Source of the DNA: Halococcoides cellulosivorans
GTDB lineage: Archaea; Halobacteriota; Halobacteria; Halobacteriales; Haloarculaceae
Direction of reading: 5' to 3'
DNA length: 64,000 bases
NCBI RefSeq assembly: GCF_003058365.1
Contig: NZ_CP028858.1
Span: forward strand, 1,178,001 to 1,242,000
The number at the start of each line of letters is the position of its first letter. Positions within the stretch are counted from its first letter, which is position 1. Of the stretch, positions 57,176-64,000 are shown piece by piece. The position numbers and the translations under genes were made by a program. The notes under the pieces were generated by a model. That model ran no database searches, was not told the DNA's origin, and was given only the letters and a program-made list of their open reading frames with translations.

Positions 57176-58080
57176 TCTCCCACCGCCAGTTTCGCGACGA
57201 AAAACCCGCCCGTGTCGTTGTGGTGTGGGTAGACCCGTCGCGTTCGCGTGAGTCGATCGTCGAAGTCCTCGCCGTCCCACGCGGTCAGGCCGTCGGTCCC
57301 GTCGAGGGGCAGATCGATTGCGACAGGTCTGCAGGTCTCGGTCTCGACGACGTGATCGACGACGCGTTCGTTTTCCTCGGGCGCGAACGTACACGTCGAG
57401 TAGACCACCGTCCCGCCCGGCCGGGTCGCCTGGATCGCCCGCGAGAGAATTCCCTTTTGCACGCCCGCGATCGAGCGGACGCGATCGAGCGACCACTCCT
57501 CGAAGGCGTCGGGGTTCTTCCGGACCGTCCCCTCACACGAGCAGGGCACGTCGACGAGCGCGTGATCGTACGAGTCGCCGCCGAACGGGGCGAGACTGTG
57601 GGTGCGGGCGTCCTCGTGGGTGATCGCGAGGTTCGTCACGCCGAGTCGTTCGGCGTTCGATCTGAGCGCAGAAATGCGCCCGAGATTGGCGTCGGTGCCC
57701 ACGAGCAGGCCACGATCGTCCATCAGCGCCGCGAGTTGAGTCGTCTTCGAGCCTGGTGCGGCACACGCGTCCCAGACTCGATCGCCGGGACTGGGGTCGA
57801 GCACGGTCGCGGGCAGCGCCGAGACTTCCTCCTGGCCGTGGAGCCAGCCGTGAACGTACGGCCAGTTCGCGCCCGGCTGGTCGTCAGGCAGGCGTAACAG
57901 GTCGGGATGCCAGTCGACGCGCTCGGTCGCGATGTCGCTTTCCGCGAGCTCGCGTTCGGCGGCCGATCGCGTCGCGCGAAGCGTGTTGACGCGGACCACC
58001 GTGGGCAACGGTCGCTCGCAGGCCGCCCGGAACGCCGGGACGTCGTCGATAACACTCTCGTAGCGGTCCAGCGGATCCAT
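57172..58080 (-). CDS. RsmB/NSUN family RNA (cytosine-C5) methyltransferase
   Basis: A 302-residue SAM-dependent RNA m5C methyltransferase. SAM motif I is VWDACAAPGSKTTQLA, and the catalytic cysteines lie in VDVPCSCEG and YSTCTFAPEENE. An HNDTGGFFVAKL motif closes the sequence. The N-terminal piece (MDPLDRYESVIDD) is short; the missing PUA function is likely supplied by the next gene. Its target (rRNA or tRNA position) is not known. It is the first of the pair on the minus strand. Confidence 0.93.
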   Translation of the reverse strand: MDPLDRYESVIDDVPAFRAACERPLPTVVRVNTLRATRSAAERELAESDIATERVDWHPDLLRLPDDQPGANWPYVHGWLHGQEEVSALPATVLDPSPGDRVWDACAAPGSKTTQLAALMDDRGLLVGTDANLGRISALRSNAERLGVTNLAITHEDARTHSLAPFGGDSYDHALVDVPCSCEGTVRKNPDAFEEWSLDRVRSIAGVQKGILSRAIQATRPGGTVVYSTCTFAPEENERVVDHVVETETCRPVAIDLPLDGTDGLTAWDGEDFDDRLTRTRRVYPHHNDTGGFFVAKLAVGE

Positions 58081-58158
58081 TCGTCCGCACTGCGCGACCC
58101 GATCGTTTGGCCCTTGCGAAAACCCAGGAGCGGCGGTGCGGTCTCGACACGGACCGCC

Positions 58159-59532
58159 TCAGACGGCGTCGCGGGCGTCACGGATCGCCGCCTCGAACTC
58201 GCTCACCAGATCGGTCGCGCGGTCGGCGGTGTCGGCCTCGGCGTAGATTCGAACCAGCGGTTCGGTCCCGCTCGGGCGGGCGAGCACCCACCCGTCGTCG
58301 TACTCCAGGCGGAACCCGTCGGTCCGATCGACGGTCGCGCCCGATTCGGTGGCGACGCGTTCGATCGCGTCGAGCATCGCTGTGCGCTCGGCCTCGGAGT
58401 CGTAGTGGACGTTCTCTCTGACGATGTAGCTCCCCGAATAGGGCGCGACGACCTGACTCGCGGGCGCGTCTGCGATCAACTCGCAGAACCGCGCCGCGGT
58501 GTACGCGCCGTCCCGGATCGCACCGTAGGCTGGAAAGAGGATGCCGCCGTTGCCCTCGCCCGCGATCGGGACAGATCGACCGTCGGATTCGAGGTCGGCG
58601 ATCCGGGAGACGATGTGAGTCGACCCGATCGGGGTGTACTCGACGCTCGCACCCGCGGCGTCGGCGACCTGGCCGAGTCGGCGGGACGTGCTCACCGCGG
58701 TGACGACACTGTCGCCCGCGCCGAGTTCGGCGTCGGCGAGCGCCGCGAGCGCGGCATCGCCCTCGATCTGTGTGCCCGTCTCGTCCACGAAGATGGCGCG
58801 ATCGGCGTCGCCGTCGTGAGCGATGCCCAGGTCGGCGTCCGAACTCGCGACCGCCGCGCGAAGATCGGCCAGGTTCTCGGGGACGGGTTCGGGGTTCCGG
58901 CCGGGGAATCGACCGTCAGGCTGGGCGTTGATCGTCCGGACCGTACAGCCCAACTCGCGGAAAATAGCGGGGCTCGTTACCGATCCAGCGCCGTGGCCGG
59001 GGTCGATCACGACTGTCAGGTCCGCACTCGCGATGCGCTCACGGTCCACGGCGTCGACGACCCGCTCGACGTATCGGTCGCGGGCGGTCTCGACGGTTCG
59101 GATCTCCCCGAGTGCGTCCCAGTCGGCGTTGGTCGTCGCGCCAGATTCGAGTCGCGTCTCGATCGCTTCGAGAGCGTCGATCTGGAGTTCGAGGCCGTCG
59201 GAGCCGACGAGCTTGATACCGTTGTGTGCGGGCGGGTTGTGCGAGGCCGTGATCATCATCGCCGGGATCGATTCGGTCGCGGCGTACGCCTGGACCGCCG
59301 GGGTGGGGAGGACGCCCAGACGGTCGACGTCGAGGCCCGCACTCGCGAGCGTCCCCGCCACCACGCTCGCCAGCGCCGGCCCGCTCGTTCGGGTGTCGTG
59401 GCCGATGGCGATCCGGTCGGCACCGGCCGCGTGCCAGTGCGCCCCGACCGCAGTCGCCAGTTCCATGACCGAAGCGGGCGTCACGCTTTCGTTGACGACC
59501 CCGCGCGTCCCACTGGACCCGAACACTTCCAT
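58159..59532 (-). CDS. glmM: Phosphoglucosamine/phosphomannomutase
   Basis: A 457-residue phosphohexomutase. The phosphoserine loop is MMITASHNPPAHNGIK (active Ser in TASHNP). The metal-binding loop is IAHDGDADRAIFVD, the sugar-binding loop is GEGNGG, and the phosphate-binding loop is RPSGTEPLVRIY. The substrate (glucosamine or mannose phosphate) is not decided by motifs. It feeds nucleotide-sugar synthesis, for example for S-layer glycans, and its gene is divergent from pyrE. ATG at 59532. Confidence 0.93.
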   Translation of the reverse strand: MEVFGSSGTRGVVNESVTPASVMELATAVGAHWHAAGADRIAIGHDTRTSGPALASVVAGTLASAGLDVDRLGVLPTPAVQAYAATESIPAMMITASHNPPAHNGIKLVGSDGLELQIDALEAIETRLESGATTNADWDALGEIRTVETARDRYVERVVDAVDRERIASADLTVVIDPGHGAGSVTSPAIFRELGCTVRTINAQPDGRFPGRNPEPVPENLADLRAAVASSDADLGIAHDGDADRAIFVDETGTQIEGDAALAALADAELGAGDSVVTAVSTSRRLGQVADAAGASVEYTPIGSTHIVSRIADLESDGRSVPIAGEGNGGILFPAYGAIRDGAYTAARFCELIADAPASQVVAPYSGSYIVRENVHYDSEAERTAMLDAIERVATESGATVDRTDGFRLEYDDGWVLARPSGTEPLVRIYAEADTADRATDLVSEFEAAIRDARDAV

Positions 59533-59630
59533 TGGATCCCACCGTCGGAGACCGGCGGGCATAGAGATTCCGGATTCGGGGCCGGGACGCCATCCAACAA
59601 CTATTCCCGGCGTCGGGCGAACCCCGAGTC

Positions 59631-60164
59631 ATGAGCCAGGACCTCGCGGCGACGCTCCGCGCCGCCGACGCCGTCGAGTTCGGTGAGTTCGAACTCGCTC
59701 ACGGCGGCACGAGCGATTACTACGTCGACAAGTACCGCTTCGAGACCGATCCCGACTGCCTCTCGACGATCGGACAGGCGTTCGCCGCCGCGATCGACAC
59801 CGACAGCGTCGATAGCGTCGCAGGCGTCGCGCTCGGGGCGGTCCCGCTGGTCGCCGTCACGAGCGTCGAGACCGGCCTGCCCTCGGTGATCGTCCGCAAG
59901 TCCGCCAAAGAGTACGGCACGGCCAATCGGATCGAGGGGTCGATCGCAGAGGGTGATCGCGTGGTCGTCCTCGAAGACATCGCGACGACGGGCACGAGCG
60001 CCCGGGAAGCCGCCGAGGCGCTCGAAGCGGCGGGCGCCGAGGTCGTGCGCGTCCACGTCGTCGTCGACCGCGAGGAGGGCGCCCGCGAGACGCTTGCCGA
60101 GGCGGGGTTCGAGATGGCGAGTCTGCTCACTGCGAGCGACCTGCTGGACGATCGGTCCGCGTGA
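59631..60164 (+). CDS. pyrE: Orotate phosphoribosyltransferase
   Basis: A 177-residue enzyme joining orotate and PRPP to OMP. The PRPP-binding motif is [16 protein letters not shown] (residues about 112-127), with [18 protein letters not shown] upstream. The N-terminal segment [18 protein letters not shown] is typical of haloarchaeal PyrE, the target of 5-fluoroorotic acid selection. It is the third pyrimidine gene in the window (with pyrBI and pyrG). Confidence 0.96.
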   Translation: MSQDLAATLRAADAVEFGEFELAHGGTSDYYVDKYRFETDPDCLSTIGQAFAAAIDTDSVDSVAGVALGAVPLVAVTSVETGLPSVIVRKSAKEYGTANRIEGSIAEGDRVVVLEDIATTGTSAREAAEALEAAGAEVVRVHVVVDREEGARETLAEAGFEMASLLTASDLLDDRSA

Positions 60165-60249
60165 GCGGTCGGGGAGGATCGATGACAGGGCTCCCGGCAG
60201 GTCCGGTCGGGACCGAGGGCCTTTCGAGGGGCCCGCCCCAATCGAGTGT

Positions 60250-60507
60250 ATGAGCGAGATCGAACTGTACGAACTGCCGGGCTGTCCCTACTGTGCGAAA
60301 GTCAAGCGGAAACTCGACGACCTCGATCTGGAGTACGAGATCCACCAGGTCCCCGCCAGTCACAGCGAGCGCGAGGCCGTCGAGGCCGTCTCCGGGCAGA
60401 CGGGCGTGCCCGTCCTCGTCGACGAGGCCCACGACGTCGAGGGCATGCCCGAGAGCGCCGATATCGTCGCGTACCTCGACGAAACCTACGGCGACGGGGC
60501 GGCTTGA
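60250..60507 (+). CDS. Glutaredoxin-like protein
   Basis: An 85-residue thioredoxin-fold protein with CPYC at residues 12-15, TGVPVLVDEA (cis-Pro region) and a C-terminal helix ESADIVAYLDE. The CPYC active site is that of dithiol glutaredoxins; in haloarchaea it may use gamma-glutamylcysteine rather than glutathione. It lies between pyrE and uvrA; the 76-base gap to uvrA holds an AT-rich element. Confidence 0.93.
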   Translation: MSEIELYELPGCPYCAKVKRKLDDLDLEYEIHQVPASHSEREAVEAVSGQTGVPVLVDEAHDVEGMPESADIVAYLDETYGDGAA

Positions 60508-60583
60508 GCGGACCCGGACCCGACCGTTCCGAGGGGTCAAGTGCGTGGATCGCGTGCAAAATCTATCCATCGATTAGCCAGCT

Positions 60584-63523
60584 ATGAGTGATGACGTCAT
60601 CGAAGTTCGCGGTGCCGAGCAACACAACCTCCAGGACGTGGATCTGACGATCCCGCGTGAGGAACTCACCGTGGTCACAGGGCTCTCGGGGTCCGGGAAG
60701 TCCTCGCTCGCGTTCGAGACCATCTACGCCGAGGGCCAGCGCCGCTACATCGAGTCGCTGTCGGCGTACGCCCGGAACTTCCTCGGCCAGATGGACAAAC
60801 CGAACGTCGAGTCGGTCGAGGGGCTCTCCCCGGCGATCAGCATCGATCAGAAAAACGCCGCGAACAACCCCCGATCGACCGTGGGGACCGTCACCGAACT
60901 GCACGACTATCTCCGACTCCTCTATGCGCGCGCCGGCACGCCCTACTGTCCGGAGTGTGGCCGCGAGGTCGGCGAGCAGTCGGCCTCGACGATGGTGGAT
61001 CGCATCCTCTCGCTGCCGGAGGGGACGCGCGCGAAGATCGCCGCGCCGGTCGTCCGCGACCAAGAGGGTGCGTTCGAAGACCTGTTCGACGAGTTGGTCG
61101 GTGAGGGGTACTCCCGGGTGGAGGTCGACGGCGAGACGGTCGATCTGACGGTCGATCGGCCCGCCCTGGACGAGAATCTCGCCCACTCGATCGACGTGAT
61201 CGTCGACCGGATCACGGTCGACCCCGCGGCCAGAGCGCGGATCACCGACTCCGTCGAGACCGCTCTGGAGGAGAGCGACGGGCTCTGTCGTGTGATCCTC
61301 CCCGACGCGCCGGACCTGGACTTCGCGGGCACCCGGTCGCGTTCGACGGGCGACCTCGCGGACGACGACGAGCGGTTGATCGTCGATTTCTCCGAGGAGT
61401 TGGCGTGTACGCACTGCGGGATCGACTTCAGCGAGATCGAGACCCGATCGTTCTCGTTCAATTCGCCGCACGGGGCCTGTCCGGAGTGTGAGGGACTGGG
61501 CGAGACCAAAGAAGTCACCGACGACCTCGTCGTCACCGATCCCGAACAGCCGCTCAAACACGTCTTCGAGCCGTGGAGTTACGATCGAACGTACTACAGT
61601 CGACAGCTCGACAACGTCGCCGCGCACTTCGGGGTCGATCTCGACACGCCGTTCGCGGACCTCGACGAGTCGATTCGCCGGCAGTTTCTCTACGGGACGG
61701 ACGATCTGGTCCACTTCGAGTGGACGACCCGGAACGGAACCCGCGAGAAGACCGAACGCTTCGAGGGCGTGATCCCCAATCTCGAACGCCGGTACGTCGA
61801 GACCGACAGCGAGGGCACCCGCGAGCACATCGAGGAGTACATGGCCACGACAACGTGCCCGGCGTGTGAGGGCACGCGGCTCAAACCCGAATCCCGGTCC
61901 GTGCTCGTCGCCGGCACGTCGATCGACGAGATCGGCGAGATGTCGATCGGCGAGGCCCGCGCGCATTTCGAGGATCTGGAGGCCGAACTGGACGAGCGCG
62001 AGCGGACCATCGCCGCGGAGATCCTCAAGGAGATTCGCGCTCGGTTGGGCTTCATGACCGAGGTCGGCCTGGAGTATCTCACGCTCGATCGTGAGGCCTC
62101 GACGCTGTCGGGCGGGGAGAGCCAGCGGATCCGCCTGGCGACCCAGATCGGGTCCGGCCTCGTGGGCGTGCTCTACGTTCTCGACGAGCCCTCGATCGGG
62201 CTTCACCGCCGGGACAACGAGCGCCTGTTGAACACGCTCGAAGAACTGCGCGACCTGGGGAACACCCTGCTCGTCGTCGAACACGACACTGCGACGATCC
62301 GCCGGGCCGACCGTGTCGTCGACATGGGGCCCGGCCCGGGTCGGCGCGGCGGGCGCGTCGTCGCGAACGGATCGATCGAGGAGGTGATCGACACCGACGA
62401 GTCGATCACGGGCGACTATCTCGCGGGGCGGCGGACGATCGACGTTCCCGACGAGCGTCGCGATCCCGATGGGACGCTCACGATCCGGGGCGCGCGCCAG
62501 CACAACCTCGGGGACCTCGACGTCGAGATTCCGCTCGGGACGTTCACCGCGATCACGGGTGTCTCGGGGTCGGGCAAGTCGACGTTGATGCACGACATTC
62601 TCTACAAGGGGCTCGTCCGGCGGATGAACGACACCGACGTGAACCCGGGTGACCACGACGCCATCGACGGCATCGAGAACATCGAGACCGTCCGGCTGAT
62701 CGATCAGTCCCCGATCGGGCGGACGCCGCGATCGAACCCCGCGACCTACACCAACGTCTTCGATCACGTCCGCGAGTTGTTCGCGGAGACCGACCTCGCG
62801 AACCGGCGGGGCTACGACAAGGGTCGATTTTCCTTCAACGTCTCGGGCGGGCGGTGTGAGGCCTGCGGCGGGCAGGGCACCGTCACTATCGACATGAACT
62901 TTCTCTCGGACGTGGAGGTGCTCTGCGAAGAGTGTGACGGGCGGCGATACAACGATGCGACCCTCGACGTCACCTTTCGCGAGAAGACGATCGCGGACGT
63001 CCTCGACATGGAGGTCAGCGAGGCGCTCGACTTCTTCGACTCGCACCCGGGCATTCGACGGCGTCTCCAACTCCTGGAGGACGTGGGCCTGGGCTACATG
63101 CGCCTGGGTCAGCCGTCGACGACGCTCTCGGGCGGGGAGGCCCAGCGGATCAAACTGGCAGAGGAACTCGGCAAGCGCGACACGGGTGAGACGCTCTATC
63201 TGCTCGACGAACCGACGACCGGCCTCCACCCCGAGGACGAGCGCAGACTCGTCGACGTGCTCCACCGCCTGGTCGACGACGGCAATACGGTGGTCGTGAT
63301 CGAGCACGAACTCGATCTGGTGAAAAACGCGGATCGCGTGATCGACCTCGGCCCGGAGGGCGGTGTCGACGGCGGTGACCTCGTCGCGCACGGCACGCCC
63401 GAAGCGGTCGCGCGCACGGAGGCGTCTCACACCGGGCGGTACCTGCGCGAGTTGCTCCCTCGGGTCGACCTCGACGGGCCCGCGGCGGACGATCGCGCAG
63501 CACCGCCGGCCGCCGACGACTGA
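60584..63523 (+). CDS. uvrA: UvrABC system protein A
   Basis: A 979-residue excinuclease ATPase that recognises bulky DNA damage in nucleotide excision repair. Two ABC modules: Walker [11 protein letters not shown] (N-terminal) and [10 protein letters not shown] (C-terminal); signatures [10 protein letters not shown] and [10 protein letters not shown]; Walker [11 protein letters not shown] and [10 protein letters not shown]. Zinc-finger cysteines: CPECG, CTHCG, CPACEG and CEACGG-CEECDG. All are intact. Haloarchaea use UvrABC for UV lesions. A TATA-like stretch (AAAATCTATCC) ends about 18 bases before the ATG. UvrB and UvrC are not in this window. Confidence 0.98.
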   Translation: MSDDVIEVRGAEQHNLQDVDLTIPREELTVVTGLSGSGKSSLAFETIYAEGQRRYIESLSAYARNFLGQMDKPNVESVEGLSPAISIDQKNAANNPRSTVGTVTELHDYLRLLYARAGTPYCPECGREVGEQSASTMVDRILSLPEGTRAKIAAPVVRDQEGAFEDLFDELVGEGYSRVEVDGETVDLTVDRPALDENLAHSIDVIVDRITVDPAARARITDSVETALEESDGLCRVILPDAPDLDFAGTRSRSTGDLADDDERLIVDFSEELACTHCGIDFSEIETRSFSFNSPHGACPECEGLGETKEVTDDLVVTDPEQPLKHVFEPWSYDRTYYSRQLDNVAAHFGVDLDTPFADLDESIRRQFLYGTDDLVHFEWTTRNGTREKTERFEGVIPNLERRYVETDSEGTREHIEEYMATTTCPACEGTRLKPESRSVLVAGTSIDEIGEMSIGEARAHFEDLEAELDERERTIAAEILKEIRARLGFMTEVGLEYLTLDREASTLSGGESQRIRLATQIGSGLVGVLYVLDEPSIGLHRRDNERLLNTLEELRDLGNTLLVVEHDTATIRRADRVVDMGPGPGRRGGRVVANGSIEEVIDTDESITGDYLAGRRTIDVPDERRDPDGTLTIRGARQHNLGDLDVEIPLGTFTAITGVSGSGKSTLMHDILYKGLVRRMNDTDVNPGDHDAIDGIENIETVRLIDQSPIGRTPRSNPATYTNVFDHVRELFAETDLANRRGYDKGRFSFNVSGGRCEACGGQGTVTIDMNFLSDVEVLCEECDGRRYNDATLDVTFREKTIADVLDMEVSEALDFFDSHPGIRRRLQLLEDVGLGYMRLGQPSTTLSGGEAQRIKLAEELGKRDTGETLYLLDEPTTGLHPEDERRLVDVLHRLVDDGNTVVVIEHELDLVKNADRVIDLGPEGGVDGGDLVAHGTPEAVARTEASHTGRYLRELLPRVDLDGPAADDRAAPPAADD

Positions 63524-63582
63524 TCGAGCGGCCCGAATATATTCGACACAGGAGGGACTGGGGCAGTCCCGTCTGAGCACCC

Positions 63583-64000
63583 ATGTCGACAGCGTTGGAT
63601 GTAGACGGGACCGTCGATTCCGACGCGGTCGCCCGTCAGGTGTCCGCCCGTGCCGAATCGATCGAACGGACGCAGATCGATGTCGCGATGTCGAAACTCG
63701 ACGAACAGCATCGCGAAACGGCGGTCGCGTTCACGGATCCAGTCGTCGAAGACCTTCTCGACGGTCCGCTCGACGCTCCCCGGCTGAACAGACTCATCGG
63801 TACCGACTCTTTTTCCTCGATGTCCCTGTGCTCGGTGCCGAAAAGGGCCGGGCCCGATTCTCTCGCCGGCACGTCTGCCGAGTGGACGCCAGCACCCCAG
63901 ATTCTATATAGCGACATACACTTTATATACGCAATTTCGAACACAGTCGTGTGTCGTCATACCGTACAATCGAGCGCGACACTCGACAGAATCCGATTCT
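63583..64000 (+). CDS. Incomplete frame at the window edge; glutamyl-tRNA reductase C-terminus-like segment
   Basis: From ATG 63583 a frame stays open to the window end (139 codons). The first 70 residues or so are coding-like and acidic: MSTALDVDGTVDSDAVARQV..., with ESIERTQIDVAMSKLDEQ and VVEDLLDGPLDAPRL. This pattern resembles the C-terminal dimerisation helix of HemA (compare GERIKADQIEQASQRIDA and IVNRLLATPTEAL in the window's own HemA). After about residue 75 the quality falls (SFSSMSLCSVPKRAG...) and the DNA becomes AT-rich, so a frameshift or an earlier end is possible. The call is tentative. Confidence 0.35.
   Translation, partial: MSTALDVDGTVDSDAVARQVSARAESIERTQIDVAMSKLDEQHRETAVAFTDPVVEDLLDGPLDAPRLNRLIGTDSFSSMSLCSVPKRAGPDSLAGTSAEWTPAPQILYSDIHFIYAISNTVVCRHTVQSSATLDRIRF
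63923..63930 (+). promoter_or_regulatory. TATA-like box near the right window edge
   Basis: TTTATATA in an AT-rich island (about 63903-63945) that also has CTATATAG at 63905-63912. Probably the promoter of a gene beyond the edge; the symmetric sequence could also act on the minus strand. Confidence 0.45.

Noticed and set aside
60563-63580. Long minus-strand open frame antisense to uvrA
   Set aside because: A mirror of the uvrA codon pattern; the plus strand has both ABC modules and zinc sites.

Overview
This 64 kb stretch looks like an ordinary piece of a haloarchaeal (class Halobacteria) main chromosome. The evidence is the strong GC bias, the very acidic proteins, start codons that often lie 25-30 bases after an archaeal TATA-like box with no ribosome binding site, and archaeal-only genes (mevalonate kinase with isopentenyl phosphate kinase, HMG-CoA reductase, CofH, CetZ, PAC2, HalX, DUF99). 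The genus cannot be fixed from the sequence alone. I see no rRNA or tRNA gene, IS element, CRISPR array, prophage or replication origin.

Layout. 0-6.4 kb: end of a probable methyltransferase, asd, a UspA protein, a geranylgeranyl-reductase-like flavoprotein, a GerW-like protein, a GNAT protein, a dUTPase/dCTP deaminase-like protein and a short hybrid-cluster protein. 6.6-9.3 kb: two adjacent Tat-exported proteins that share an N-terminal domain; the second has a large C-terminal domain I do not recognise. 9.3-17.3 kb: ZIP transporter, cofH, mvk-ipk, membrane proteins, pyrG, a cold-shock gene. 17.4-24.8 kb (mostly minus strand): an ornithine cyclodeaminase-family enzyme, a Nudix/MGMT-like pair in which the MGMT-like protein has Ser in place of the catalytic Cys, an ABC exporter, a second ZIP protein, phytoene synthase, amrS. 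24.9-30.5 kb: RAD55-like ATPase, pyrBI, DUF368 transporter, M20 (DapE-like) peptidase, GNAT. 30.6-39.7 kb: small membrane proteins, a frameshifted small gene, a D-2-hydroxyacid dehydrogenase, HD hydrolase, LysE, PAC2, an SDR, an RNase H-like nuclease, BofA, a metallo-beta-lactamase nuclease, hmgA. 39.9-47 kb: small acidic proteins, LEA14-like protein, thiE, DUF92, two cis-prenyltransferase-family genes tail to tail, two tandem cold-shock genes. 47-51.6 kb: the siroheme/heme branch (fused AhbA-AhbB, precorrin-2 dehydrogenase, hemA), a pterin dehydratase and CetZ. 51.7-57 kb: DUF5786, DUF99, family-4 UDG, glutamate dehydrogenase, a HalX response regulator overlapping a RAD55-like ATPase. 57-64 kb: m5C methyltransferase with a PUA-like partner, glmM-type mutase, pyrE, glutaredoxin, uvrA, and an incomplete frame at the edge.

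How the genes fit together. Isoprenoid lipid metabolism recurs: HMG-CoA reductase, mevalonate kinase, IPK, phytoene synthase, a GGR-family reductase, two cis-prenyltransferase subunits, DUF92 and the DUF368 polyprenyl-phosphate transporter family. Pyrimidine synthesis is represented by pyrB, pyrI, pyrE and pyrG. The siroheme-to-heme genes form one compact operon. The strongest leads are: the cis-prenyltransferase pair, whose motifs are split between the two proteins as in eukaryotic DHDDS/NgBR; the Cys-to-Ser MGMT-like protein; the unexplained exported pair at 6.6-9.3 kb; and the HalX regulator/RAD55-like ATPase operon.
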